Notes: generated by a model not told the origin, from the sequence alone. DNA of 64,000 nucleotides from Streptomyces griseoviridis (GCA_014649155.1 BMSM01000006.1:124001-188000), one strand, 5' to 3'. Positions 15,822 to 24,455 are shown, counted from the stretch's first letter. Made by a program: numbers and translations.

Positions 15822-18800
15822 TTGAGCGCCGACTCGGGGACACGGACGGCCTTCGCCGAACGCCTCGCGCTGCTGTACACGGAAGCCGGCAATCCGCCCC
15901 TCAAGCGGGTCTCCGAGGCGGTCGACCGACTGCGCCGGGTCGACGAGCGCGGACGGCCCGTACGGGTGTCCGCGCAGCGGATCAGTGACTGGCGGCGGGC
16001 GCGGAACGTGCCGGCGCAGTTCACCGCCCTCGCCGCGGTCCTGCACGTACTGATCCCTGCGGCCCGGCGGGCCCGGCCGGTCCCCGTCTCCCCGGGCCTG
16101 TACGACCTGGCCCAGTGGCAGCGCCTGTGGGAGCAGGCACTGGCCGATCCGGTCGGGGAGCGCGCCGAGGCGGCGGACGGTACGGGGGAGCCGCGTCCCG
16201 CCGACCTCGCGGACACCGCCGTCGTCTGCCCCTACCGGGGGCTGGCCGCCTACCGGCCGCAGGACGCCCGGTGGTTCTTCGGCCGGGAGCGCAGCCGGGA
16301 CGACCTCATCGCCCAGATCCGCGCGGCGGAGCGGACGGGTGGCATCGTGGCCCTCGTCGGCGCGTCGGGAGCGGGCAAGTCCTCCCTGCTGAACGCCGGT
16401 CTGGTGCCCGCCGTCCAGGCCGGCGAGGCGGGCCTCGGACCCTCCCGGAAGGTGCTCCACCTCGTACCGGGGAGCACGCCCCTCAAGGAACTGGCCCGCC
16501 GTCTCCCCGACCTCGCGGAGGTCCTCACCGGCCCCGAGGACCCGGCGGAGCCCCCGCCGGCGGCGGACACCCCCGGCTTCGCCCGCGCCGTCAGGGAGGC
16601 GGTCGCGGCCTGGGCGGAGGCGGACGGGGAACCGTCCCCGGCCCGCCCCCTGATCATCGTCGACCAGTTCGAGGAGACCTTCGCCCTCTGCTCCGACGAG
16701 ACCGAGCGGCGCGCCTTCCTCCAGGCCCTGCACGCGATGTGCGCCCGCGGCGCCTCGGGCGAACCGCCCGCCGCCTGCGTCCTCATCGGTGTCCGCGCGG
16801 ACTTCTACGAGCAGTGCCTCGGCCACCCCGAACTCGCCGACGCCCTCCAGCACCGGCACATGGTCCTCGGCCCGCTGACCACGGCCGAGCTGCGCGAGGC
16901 GGTGGCCGGCCCGGCGAAGGCCGTGGGTCTGGAGATCGAACCCGGCCTGGTGGAGCTGATCATCCGCGAGGTGAGCGCAGACGGTCCCCGCGGCGTCCAC
17001 CACGCCGGCGTCCTGCCGCTGCTCTCGCACGCCCTGCTCGCCACCTGGCAGCGGCGCAAGTCGGGCCGGCTGACGCTGGCCGGGTACCGCGCCGCCGGCG
17101 GCATCCAGCAGGCCGTGGCGACGACCGCGGAGCACGCCTGGGCCGGCCTCGACCCAGCCGCCCGCACCGCCGCCCGGCAGCTCCTGCTCCGGCTGGTCCG
17201 GCTGAGCGAGGACACCCAGACCACCCGCCGGCGAGGCACACGGCGGCGCCTGGCGGAGGAGTCGAAGGACCCCGGCAAGACCGAGGAGTCCCTCGAAGCG
17301 CTGGTCCGGGCCCGGCTGGTGACGCTCGACGCGGACACCGTGGAGATCACCCACGAGGCGCTGCTGCACGCCTGGCCCCGGCTGCGCGGCTGGATCGACG
17401 AGGACCGCAGCGGCCATCTGCTGCGCCAGCGCCTGGAGGAGGACAGCCGGGCCTGGGAGAGCGGCGGCCGCGACTCCTCGCTGCTCTACCGGGGATCCCG
17501 GCTGGAGCAGGCCCACACCTGGGCGAAGTCGGCCGGAGCGGGCTATCTGACGGCCGGCGCGACCGACTTCCTGGCCGCGTCGGTCCGGCTGCGCCGCCGT
17601 ACCGTCTGGCTCAGCCGCAGCGCGGTGGCGGCCCTGCTGGTGCTGGCGGTCGTCGCGGCGGTCTCGGCGGTGACCGCCTCCCGGCAGCGGGACGACGCCG
17701 TGTTCGCCCAGGTGTCCGCCGAGGCCGACCGCTTCCAGTACACGGACCCGTCCCTCTCCGCCCAGCTCGACCTGGTCGCCCACGCCCTGCGCCCCGACGA
17801 CGAGAGCACCCGGAACCGGCTGATCTCGATCGTCAACGCGCCCCTGGCGACCCCGCTCACCGGCCACACCGGAGCCGTCTACCTGACCTCCTTCAGCCCG
17901 GACGGCCGGCTCCTCGCCACCGCCGCCTACGACCGGACGGTCCGGCTGTGGGACGTGGCCGACCCGTCCCGCCCGAAGCCGCTGGGCAAACCGCTCACCG
18001 GCCACCGCAGCTGGGTGAGCACCGCCGTCTTCAGCCCGGACGGCCGTACGCTCGCCAGCGCCTCGGACGACGGCACGATCCGCCTCTGGGACGTCCGGGA
18101 CCCGAGCCGCCCCCGGCCCCTCGGCACGCCCCTGACCGGCCACGCCGGCACCGTCTACCTGCTCGCCTTCCGCCCGGACGGCCGCACGCTCGCCTCCGTC
18201 GGCAACGACCGCACCGTCCGCCTGTGGAACGTGGCCGACCCCGGCCACGCCACGCCGCTCACCACCCTGACCGGCCACACCGACGCCGTACGGTCGGTGG
18301 CGTTCAGTCCCGACGGCCGCACCCTCGCGGCGGGCGGCGACGACGAGACGGTCCTGCTCTGGGACACGGCCGACCCGCGCCGCCCGCGCCGCACGGGGCC
18401 CACCCTCACAGGCCACACCGGCACCGTGCATTCGGTGGCGTTCAGCCCCGACGGCCGCACCCTGGCCAGCGGCAGCGCCGACGACACCATCCGCCTCTGG
18501 AACCTCACCGACCCCGAGCGCCCCACCGCCCTCGGCACACCCCTCACCGGCCACACCGGCCCCGTCTGGTCCGTCGCCTTCAACTCCGCCGGCACCATGC
18601 TCGCCGCGGGCAGCGCCGACTCCACCGCCACCCTGTGGAACGTCAGCAACCCGGCCTACCCCTCCCAGGTCGGTGAGCCGCTCGCGGGCAGCAGCGGGGA
18701 GATGTACGCCATCGGCTTCAGCCCGGACGGCCGCACCCTGGCCACCGGGAGCGGCGACAGCACCGTACGGCTGTGGTCGATCCCGACCTCCGACATGGTC

Positions 18801-19817
18801 GGCCGGACGGGGGCGTTCCGCCCGGACGGCCGGGTGCTCGCCACCGCGGCCCGCGACGGCCGGGTCCGCCTCTGGGACGTCGCCGACGCCGATCACCCCG
18901 CGCCCCTGGCCGCGCCGTTCACGCCCGGGGAGGGCGATGTGCGCTCCCTCGTCTTCTCCCCGGACGGCCGTACCCTGGCCGTGCTCACCGGCAGCAGCGC
19001 CGTGCAGCTCTGGGACGTCACGGACACCGCGCACCCCGTCGCCCACGCCCCGCCGGTCAGGCTGCGCACCCGCTTCGCCGGCCCCGAGGCGCTCGCCTTC
19101 TCCCCGGACGGCCGCACCCTGGCCACCGCCCGGGACGACCGCACCGTCCAGCTCTGGGACGCGACCGACCCCGCCCGCCTGCGCCCCGCGGGCGAGCCGC
19201 TCACCGGCCCCACCGGTTACGTCAACGCCCTGACGTTCGCCCCGGACGGCAGGACCCTCGCCGCGGGCAGCGCCGACGGCAGGATCCGCCTGTGGCCGGT
19301 ACCCGCCCCCTCCCCGGCCGGCCGCGTCCTCGGCGAGCACATCGGCCCGGTGAACGCCCTCGCCTTCAGCCCGGACGGCCACACCCTGGCCAGCGGCAGC
19401 GACGACAGCACCGTCCGTCTCTGGGACGTCGTCCACGGCCCCGCCGGGAAACCGGTCGCCTCCCTCACCGGCCACACCGAGGCGGTGGTGTCCCTGACCT
19501 TCAGCCCGGACAGCCACACCCTGGCCAGCGGCGGCAACGACAACACGGTCCGCCTCTGGGACATCACCTCCCCGGCCGACGCCTCCCCCATCGGCCAGTC
19601 CCTCTCCCCCAACGCCAAGACCGGCAACTTCCTCGCCTTCAACCCCCGCAGCAGCATGCTCGGCGTCTCCAGCGGCGTCGACACCGTCCGCCTCTGGAGC
19701 CTCGACGTCGACCAGGCCGTCCACCGCATCTGCTCCGCCACCCGCAACGTCCTCACCCCCACCCGCTGGCACGAATACCTGCCCCGCCTCTCCTACGACC
19801 CTCCGTGCGAGGCGTGA
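15822..19817 (+). CDS. nSTAND1-type NTPase with C-terminal WD40 propellers
   Basis: 1331 aa. Residues ~1-75 form a helix-turn-helix-like N-terminal domain (VSAQRISDWRRARNVP). A STAND NTPase follows: CPYRGLAAYRPQDARWFFGRE lead-in, P-loop GASGAGKSS (~180), Walker B LIIVDQFEE (~277), winged-helix EITHEALLHAWPRL. A membrane helix (SAVAALLVLAVVAAVSAVTA, ~600-620) separates it from about 14 WD40 repeats (from ~680; GHTG...FSPDGRTLA...TVRLWD), enough for two seven-bladed propellers. STAND proteins act as ligand-triggered switches; no separate effector domain is obvious. Start TTG at 15822 follows GGGAGGTAAGGGG, other starts possible. It ends 30 bp before the attL hairpin, so it is outside the AICE. 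Confidence 0.88.
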   Translation: MSADSGTRTAFAERLALLYTEAGNPPLKRVSEAVDRLRRVDERGRPVRVSAQRISDWRRARNVPAQFTALAAVLHVLIPAARRARPVPVSPGLYDLAQWQRLWEQALADPVGERAEAADGTGEPRPADLADTAVVCPYRGLAAYRPQDARWFFGRERSRDDLIAQIRAAERTGGIVALVGASGAGKSSLLNAGLVPAVQAGEAGLGPSRKVLHLVPGSTPLKELARRLPDLAEVLTGPEDPAEPPPAADTPGFARAVREAVAAWAEADGEPSPARPLIIVDQFEETFALCSDETERRAFLQALHAMCARGASGEPPAACVLIGVRADFYEQCLGHPELADALQHRHMVLGPLTTAELREAVAGPAKAVGLEIEPGLVELIIREVSADGPRGVHHAGVLPLLSHALLATWQRRKSGRLTLAGYRAAGGIQQAVATTAEHAWAGLDPAARTAARQLLLRLVRLSEDTQTTRRRGTRRRLAEESKDPGKTEESLEALVRARLVTLDADTVEITHEALLHAWPRLRGWIDEDRSGHLLRQRLEEDSRAWESGGRDSSLLYRGSRLEQAHTWAKSAGAGYLTAGATDFLAASVRLRRRTVWLSRSAVAALLVLAVVAAVSAVTASRQRDDAVFAQVSAEADRFQYTDPSLSAQLDLVAHALRPDDESTRNRLISIVNAPLATPLTGHTGAVYLTSFSPDGRLLATAAYDRTVRLWDVADPSRPKPLGKPLTGHRSWVSTAVFSPDGRTLASASDDGTIRLWDVRDPSRPRPLGTPLTGHAGTVYLLAFRPDGRTLASVGNDRTVRLWNVADPGHATPLTTLTGHTDAVRSVAFSPDGRTLAAGGDDETVLLWDTADPRRPRRTGPTLTGHTGTVHSVAFSPDGRTLASGSADDTIRLWNLTDPERPTALGTPLTGHTGPVWSVAFNSAGTMLAAGSADSTATLWNVSNPAYPSQVGEPLAGSSGEMYAIGFSPDGRTLATGSGDSTVRLWSIPTSDMVGRTGAFRPDGRVLATAARDGRVRLWDVADADHPAPLAAPFTPGEGDVRSLVFSPDGRTLAVLTGSSAVQLWDVTDTAHPVAHAPPVRLRTRFAGPEALAFSPDGRTLATARDDRTVQLWDATDPARLRPAGEPLTGPTGYVNALTFAPDGRTLAAGSADGRIRLWPVPAPSPAGRVLGEHIGPVNALAFSPDGHTLASGSDDSTVRLWDVVHGPAGKPVASLTGHTEAVVSLTFSPDSHTLASGGNDNTVRLWDITSPADASPIGQSLSPNAKTGNFLAFNPRSSMLGVSSGVDTVRLWSLDVDQAVHRICSATRNVLTPTRWHEYLPRLSYDPPCEA

Positions 19818-19846
19818 GCCCGGGCGAGGCGGAGCCGGGCATACGA

Positions 19847-19878
19847 AAGACCCCCAGTCACTGTCGACTGGGGGTCTT
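19847..19878. terminator. Terminator at left AICE junction
   Basis: Perfect 13-bp arms AAGACCCCCAGTC / GACTGGGGGTCTT around ACTGTC. The right arm overlaps the att core. It can end the STAND gene transcript and was presumably the original terminator of tRNA-Ile before integration. Confidence 0.8.
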
Positions 19879-19929
19879 CTCGCTGGTGGGGCTAACAGGA
19901 TTTGAACCTGTGGCCTCATCCTTATCAGG
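19869..19929. repeat. attL of the integrated element
   Basis: 61-bp direct repeat identical to 31715-31775, starting TGGGGGTCTTCTCGC and ending CCTTATCAGG. It contains the 3' 46 nt of tRNA-Ile including the encoded CCA and the anticodon, but no 5' half, so it is the tRNA remnant displaced by integration; sequences diverge on both sides. Confidence 0.95.
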
Positions 19930-20069
19930 TCGATCACGGGACCCCGTCGCCCCTGGCTCTCACCTGCTCGGCGGCCTTCTGCCGGTCGCCTTGGTGCGCC
20001 CCGATCCGGCGGTGTACGCGGCTGTTGGTGTCGTCCACTGGTGTCAGACACCAGCGGGCCGCTTGACAA

Positions 20070-20306
20070 CTACCGCTTGGGCAACTCGGTGACGAACGTC
20101 CCGATGCCGGGCTGCATCTGCGCCAACCCCGCTTCCCGGAGCTCCGTGAGCACGCGGCGGGCCGTCATCTGCGCGATGCCGAACTCACCCTGGATCGCGA
20201 GGACGCCCGGCAGCTGACTCCCCGGCGGGTACTCGCCATCGGCAATCCGCTGCTCGATGACCGCGTACACCTGCTTCCAGCGGGGGATGTCCGGCTTCCA
20301 GTCCAT
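20070..20306 (-). CDS. Small GntR-family winged-helix regulator
   Basis: 78 aa, a DNA-binding domain only: IPRWKQVYAVIEQRIADGEYPPGSQLP, then AQMTARRVLTELREAGLAQMQPGIGTFV. There is no ligand-binding C-terminal domain, so it may act by dimerising or responding to copy number alone. ATG at 20306, without an evident Shine-Dalgarno sequence. It is the leftmost gene of the AICE and is divergent from the small gene at 20463 across a gap with 9-bp tandem repeats. Confidence 0.85.
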   Translation of the reverse strand: MDWKPDIPRWKQVYAVIEQRIADGEYPPGSQLPGVLAIQGEFGIAQMTARRVLTELREAGLAQMQPGIGTFVTELPKR

Positions 20307-20360
20307 GATCCGAAGCTAGGCAGCACGAGCCTGCTCGGCGAGACGAGATTGCCTGACTAG

Positions 20361-20378
20361 CCTAGCTACCCTAGCTAC
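20361..20378. promoter_or_regulatory. Tandem CCTAGCTAC repeats (putative operator)
   Basis: Two adjacent copies of CCTAGCTAC, followed by CTAGG and preceded by GACTAG, 55-75 bp upstream of the GntR start and facing the divergent gene at 20463. The AT-richer CTAG-rich block stands out from the GC-rich background. A GntR binding site is the simplest reading but is inferred. Confidence 0.5.
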
Positions 20379-20462
20379 CTAGGCGTACGCTGCGTGAACA
20401 CGCAAGCACCCTGGCGGACACGCGAACGCCTCGGGGGCGCGGACGACTGATGAGGAGTCGAT

Positions 20463-20681
20463 GTGGACGAGGGCAAGCAGGACCAGAACGCCGCGACCAG
20501 CCAGAGCGCGGCCACGACGGAACCCACGACCTACGGCTACTGCTCATGGCACCGCGGCTACACCGCCGGCATCCGGGTCATCGAGGTGGTGGAACAGGCT
20601 TCGGGGCCGGGGGGTGTGCAGTCGGCTTGTGGGCCGTGCCGGGAGCAGTACGGCTTGGTGCCGTATGCCGACCGACCGTGA
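20463..20681 (+). CDS. Small putative zinc-binding protein
   Basis: 72 aa. Polar Gln/Ala/Thr-rich N-terminus, then YGYCSWHRGYTAGIRVIEVVE and SACGPCREQYGLVPYAD; the Cys-x-x-His and Cys-x-x-Cys pairs could bind one metal. GTG at 20463 with TGAGGAG upstream; an ATG two bases earlier is in another frame. Divergent from the GntR gene, so likely its target. Function unknown. Confidence 0.6.
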   Translation: MDEGKQDQNAATSQSAATTEPTTYGYCSWHRGYTAGIRVIEVVEQASGPGGVQSACGPCREQYGLVPYADRP

Positions 20682-20792
20682 CCTCAGATTAGACAGCGGC
20701 CTGCGGGGCGAAGACACCTACGCCACTAGTGCCATGCAGTTGTACTTGTTGGTTCATCTTCACGCTGACACGTCGACTGCATCATGGTCGCC

Positions 20793-21383
20793 ATGGATGC
20801 TGGGATAGCCGCCGTGTTGGGGGCGGGCGTGGGAACGATCGGCATGATCGTGACTGGCTGGACCGCGAGGTCAGCCACCAAGATGCAGATGCGCAATGAG
20901 TCAATACGTGAACGCAGGGAACCACGAAGAGCCTCCTACGAGGCTTTCTCGTCGGCTGTTGCGGCGCTCCACGACCATCTAGAGCCCTGGGTGAACTTCG
21001 GACGGCTTATCAACCGGGTGAAGCCTTCCGGGGACGAAGCCGCACTCGCCGCCTCCTACCTGAAGCACAGTGAGTTCAAGGATGGCTACGTGGCCCACGC
21101 CATTGCACTCGCTGACGAGGTAAGTCGTTTCGGTCGGCATGTTGTCCTGGACGGACCCGCCGAACTCGAACCTCTCGTGAGTAAGGTGACGGAGCTGTCG
21201 AGTGGCCTCGTAGTCCCGTTCCGGATCTTGCAGAGCTTCGCTCGCATCTCCGACACGGCTGGTGACTCCACCGTTGCCTATGACACCTCAGCGTTTCCCA
21301 AGAAGCTTAAGCAACTGGACCAAAGCGTTCGGGAGTTTCTCCAACATGCGAGTGCGGCGCTGGACAGAGATGTCGTGAGTTGA
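20793..21383 (+). CDS. Membrane-anchored hypothetical protein
   Basis: 196 aa with one N-terminal membrane helix (GIAAVLGAGVGTIGMIVTGW) followed by a charged helical region (RNESIRERREPRRASYEAFSSAVAALHDHLEPW). Lower GC and more varied third positions than the core genes suggest acquisition. ATGs at 20784 and 20793 are both possible. Same architecture as the protein at 14998-15561. Function unknown; position in AICE cargo makes immunity or exclusion possible but untested. Confidence 0.6.
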   Translation: MDAGIAAVLGAGVGTIGMIVTGWTARSATKMQMRNESIRERREPRRASYEAFSSAVAALHDHLEPWVNFGRLINRVKPSGDEAALAASYLKHSEFKDGYVAHAIALADEVSRFGRHVVLDGPAELEPLVSKVTELSSGLVVPFRILQSFARISDTAGDSTVAYDTSAFPKKLKQLDQSVREFLQHASAALDRDVVS

Positions 21384-21581
21384 CCGAGCGGTTAGGAGCC
21401 TCTTGACCCGGCGGCACCTTGCTGCTTAGGTCGTGAGGCTCCAGTCCGGCAGATCGCGTACGGGCTTCCTGTTTGACCTGCCAGGTCTCTGACCAGGTGT
21501 TTAGCCTACTGGTCCACGTGGGTCCCCCGACTAGGCGCCGCGTTGCCCTCTGCATTCGGGCACGCAAGGGGCACATCGCGG

Positions 21582-21800
21582 TTACTTGGTCAGGGCTACC
21601 AGTGCCGCCAGTGCGGTGATCACGCTGGCGGCGGATCCGAGCAGCGCTGCCCAGCTCATGGGATGCCTCCACGGGCTGGCGGGGCGGTTCGCCGGCCGCT
21701 CGCTGCGATCAACCCCTGTATATGCATTGCGTGGCAATGCATAGGCCGGTACAGTGACTCCGTCTTCAGATTTAAAGTGGGGGTCGTCCCGGTCGGGCAC
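21582..21800 (-). CDS. Small protein with C-terminal membrane segment
   Basis: 72 aa read from GTG at 21800, which has a perfect AAGGAGG upstream. The N-terminal two thirds are polar (VPDRDDPHFKSEDGVTVPAY), the end is hydrophobic (WAALLGSAASVITALAALVAL). A second start, ATG at 21659 with GGAGG before it, would give a 25-aa membrane peptide alone. The coding region contains a striking inverted repeat TATGCATTGC-GTG-GCAATGCATA (21721-21743). Real gene status uncertain. The adjacent 21384-21581 and 21801-22046 hold nothing else I can identify, apart from CTTCAGATTT / AAATCTGAAG repeats at 21764 and 21829. Confidence 0.4.
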   Translation of the reverse strand: MPDRDDPHFKSEDGVTVPAYALPRNAYTGVDRSERPANRPASPWRHPMSWAALLGSAASVITALAALVALTK

Positions 21801-22046
21801 GGCTACCTCCTTGGTGTCAAGAGATACAAAATCTGAAGTGCCTTGACCGTGCGGCCTCCTGCCAAGAATGGTTCGCGCGGTCTTCGGCGTGTCCTGCAGT
21901 AAGTAGCGGGTAGCGTACCGTAGATAAGGCATCCCGTGCTGCTGAGGTGAGCACGCCCTCAGCCCACCACTTACAGCGGCTAACACAATGAGGTGGATCG
22001 GTCCAGGATGCCGTGTCCGGCACGGGAGTTGAGCGTTCGGTTCGGT

Positions 22047-22864
22047 GTGGGGACGTCGCCGTGGATCGTGTCGGATGAACTGTGGGACCTTGTGGAGCCG
22101 CTGCTGCCGCAACGTGAGCGCAGGTTCCGGCATCCAGGTCGCAAGCCGTTGCCGGACCGGGACGTGCTGTGCGGGATCTTGTACGTGCTGCACACCGGGA
22201 TCCAGTGGGAGTACCTGCCCAAGGACCTCGGCTTCGGGTCGGGCATGACGTGCTGGCGCAGGCTGCGGGACTGGAACGAGGCCGGCGTCTGGCAACGGCT
22301 GCACGAGATCCTGCTGGCCGAACTGAACGCGGCCGCACGTCTGGACTGGTCCCGCTGCGTGGTCGACTCCTCCCACGTCAGGGCGCTAAAAGGGGGCAGC
22401 ACACGGGCCCATCGCCGGTCGACCGGGGACGAGCCGGTTCCAAGCATCACTTGATCACCGACGGACACGGCACCCCGCTCGCGGTGCTGCTGACCGGCGG
22501 CAACCGCAACGACGTCACCCAGCTCCTGCCCCTGATCGACGCAATCCCGCCGGTCCGCGGCCGGGTCGGCCACCCCCGCCGCAAGCCGAACTCCCTGTTC
22601 GCCGACCGGGGCTACGACCACGACATCTACCGAGGCCAGGTCCGCGCCCGCGGCATCGTGCCCGCGATCGCCCGCCGCGGCACCCTGCACGGCACCGGAC
22701 TGGGCACCTACCGCTGGGTCGTGGAGAGGACATTTGCCTGGCTGCACGGCTTCCGACGTCTGCGGATCCGCTGGGAACGGCGAGCCGACATCCACGAAGC
22801 ATTCCTCAAACTCGCCTGTTGCTTGATCACCTATCGACAACTTGGCGTGCTGTGCCGGCCGTAG
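22047..22864 (+). mobile_element. IS5-family (IS427-like) insertion sequence, ends not resolved
   Basis: A two-frame transposase gene inside the AICE. I could not find convincing terminal inverted repeats or a target duplication around it, so only the coding extent is given; the copy may have lost one end. Its insertion between the small-protein region and the DUF6228-like gene does not interrupt a recognisable gene. Confidence 0.75.
22047..22864 (+). CDS. IS5-family transposase made by -1 frameshifting (OrfA-OrfB)
   Basis: DDE transposase in two overlapping frames. OrfA (GTG at 22047 to stop 22454) begins VGTSPWIVSDELWDLVEPLLP and holds DRDVLCGILYVLHTGIQWEYLP and the first catalytic Asp (CVVDSSHVRA). 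OrfB continues in the -1 frame with TGPSPVDRGRAGSKHHLITDGHG, the second Asp (SLFADRGYD) and the Glu region (YRWVVERTFAWLHGFRRLRIRWERR), ending at 22864. The frames join at A4G5 (22388-22396), a slippery run used by this IS group. Both halves look full length, so the enzyme may be active. Confidence 0.85.
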
Positions 22865-22889
22865 ACGACTGACGAGCTGCCCTCGCTTA

Positions 22890-23339
22890 CTACAGCGAGT
22901 CCGACTCCAGGAAGGTACGCATCTCGATGGCAAGGCGGCGCATATCTTCTCCAGGAGCATGGATGGTCGTCATTTCGAAACGCCACTCGTCGTCGGGGAG
23001 ACGGTCGTGTAGCCCCCACGTCAACCGGACGTGCGACCCTGCGTGCTCGGCAGCCAGCGTCAAGTCATCCTCGAGAGAGCGCCAGGTCCTGGTGCCGTTC
23101 CATCCTCGGAACGCCTCTGCCAGTTCGGCAAGGAAGACGTCGAGGCCGTCACCGTCCCAGGTCCTCACCATGACCTCGATCCGCGCCGACTCACCGTGAG
23201 CTGTCACGAGGAAGTCGCGCATCAGGTCATCACGCTCTTCCGGGAAGGAACGTGTCAGCTGGTGGAAGCGCAGGCTGATCGTTCGATACCGGTCACCTCC
23301 GACGCGGACAACCGGGTTGGTCTCGTCTTCCTCGATCAC
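22890..23339 (-). CDS. DUF6228-like protein
   Basis: 149-aa cytosolic protein. Blocks VFLAELAEAFRGWNGTRTWRSLEDDLTLAAEHAGSHVRLTWGL and an ending AIEMRTFLESD match what I recall of DUF6228, an uncharacterised Streptomyces family with immunity-protein-like size and Trp/acidic content. ATG at 23339. It ends 25 bp from the IS transposase stop (convergent). No toxin gene is adjacent. Function unknown. Confidence 0.6.
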   Translation of the reverse strand: MIEEDETNPVVRVGGDRYRTISLRFHQLTRSFPEERDDLMRDFLVTAHGESARIEVMVRTWDGDGLDVFLAELAEAFRGWNGTRTWRSLEDDLTLAAEHAGSHVRLTWGLHDRLPDDEWRFEMTTIHAPGEDMRRLAIEMRTFLESDSL

Positions 23340-23502
23340 GTGTGCAGCCTACGGGCGCGACACCCAGTGCGACCAGGAGTTTTGTCCCCTCCAACCTGAC
23401 GCCGGTCTTCAGAGGAAGCCAAGCGCAGCCTTGACTCGGTCATTCCGTTAGGAGCTGTTACCCCAAGCTCCCATCCCGTCCGCCGTCGACCCACACACCG
23501 TG

Positions 23503-23580
23503 GAGCGGGCGTGGTTCAGGGCGTCAAGGTGGAGCGCGCCACTGTACGAACGACCTTGACGCCCTGAACCACGTCCGCTC
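23503..23580. repeat. Long inverted repeat in a gene-free stretch
   Basis: Arms 23503-23530 and 23553-23580 are complementary over 28 bp with one mismatch (21 bp perfect, core GTGGTTCAGGGCGTCAAGGT), around a 22-base spacer. It lies in the 552-bp gap (23340-23891) between the divergent-to-convergent DUF6228-like and GNAT genes; the rest of that gap is purine-rich, very GC-rich and without a gene I can support. Could be a terminator, a protein-binding site or a mobile-repeat remnant. Confidence 0.7.
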
Positions 23581-23891
23581 GGCTCTGCCTGGGTCGGCGG
23601 TGGACGGGATGGGAGCTCCCCACGCACGCCATCCACGGGCCCGCAGTCGGCGACGGTGCCCCCTCCATCCCGGTGCCGGCCGATCCCCCGCCGGAGGCAT
23701 TGCCTTGACCGCACGCCCCTCTGCGCGGTGATCGACTCATGACCACCGGCGTCGTGCACACGTGGGCGCGCGGAGGCGCAGCGCGGGCGGAGCGGGCCGG
23801 AGGCAGGAGCGGCGCCCGCGGCGGAGCCGGGAGCGCGCCCGGCGAAGCGGAGCGGAGCCGGGCTTGATGAGGTAGAGAAACTCGTAACAGC

Positions 23892-24455
23892 TCAGGCGCG
23901 AAGCGGTTGCGGGCTCGGCGTCTCGTCGGTAAAGGTCGGCTTCGCTGGCTGGGTAGGACGCTGGGCAAGCCATCCCGAGACACGCGGGCCTCCGTTGACG
24001 GCGTTGCCTTCGGAGACGGTCCTGACGTGCTGGAAACCCTGGTCCAGGTAGTACCGCTGCAACCGCGCGTTGGTCGTCCAGGCGTCGAGTCGTAGCCACT
24101 TGGCGCCAGCCCGGGACGCCCGGTCTCCCGCCCAGTCCAGCAGCTCGCCCCCGAGGTTCCGCCCCGCATAGTCCCTGGACACCGTCAGTTTGTTGACGAA
24201 CATCGACGGCTCGGACAGCTCCTCATCCGACCACAACCCCTCCTCGGCCTCCGGGGTCAGCGTGATGGTGGCGGCGGTCTGCTCCCCGTCCCTCAGCATG
24301 AAGACGGTGCCTGACTCGATCGTCACCAGCAGCCGGTCAGCGGGGTAGGGCCGACTCCACTGGTCATTGCCGAGTGCGCTGATCCAAGACGCTGCTTCCT
24401 TCCGGAAGTCGAGCAACTGTTGGAGGTCGGCAGGAGTGGCGGGCGTGATCTTCAC
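23892..24455 (-). CDS. GNAT family N-acetyltransferase
   Basis: 187 aa. GNAT core: MKITPATPADLQQLLDFRKEAASWI start, beta-4 MFVNKLTVSRDY, acetyl-CoA loop AGRNLGGELLDWAGDRA, then WLRLDAWTTNARLQRYYLDQGFQHVRT. The last ~25 residues are a Pro-rich tail. ATG at 24455 overlaps the stop of the KorSA-like gene (ATGA), so it is made with the repressor. Acceptor unknown; in pSAM2 the place after the repressor is taken by other modifiers. Confidence 0.85.
   Translation of the reverse strand: MKITPATPADLQQLLDFRKEAASWISALGNDQWSRPYPADRLLVTIESGTVFMLRDGEQTAATITLTPEAEEGLWSDEELSEPSMFVNKLTVSRDYAGRNLGGELLDWAGDRASRAGAKWLRLDAWTTNARLQRYYLDQGFQHVRTVSEGNAVNGGPRVSGWLAQRPTQPAKPTFTDETPSPQPLRA

Noticed and set aside
15822..19817. 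STAND gene as AICE cargo
   Set aside because: It lies outside the 61-bp att repeats, ending before attL.
15756..20069. A 1437-codon open frame on the reverse strand
   Set aside because: It is the mirror of the WD40/STAND gene; its composition (GVGDVPEADRAV-like repeats) is just the complement of WD40 codons, and it crosses attL.
23581..23891. Possible extra gene between the inverted repeat and the GNAT gene
   Set aside because: Open stretches are GC- or purine-driven, without start signals or family-like motifs.
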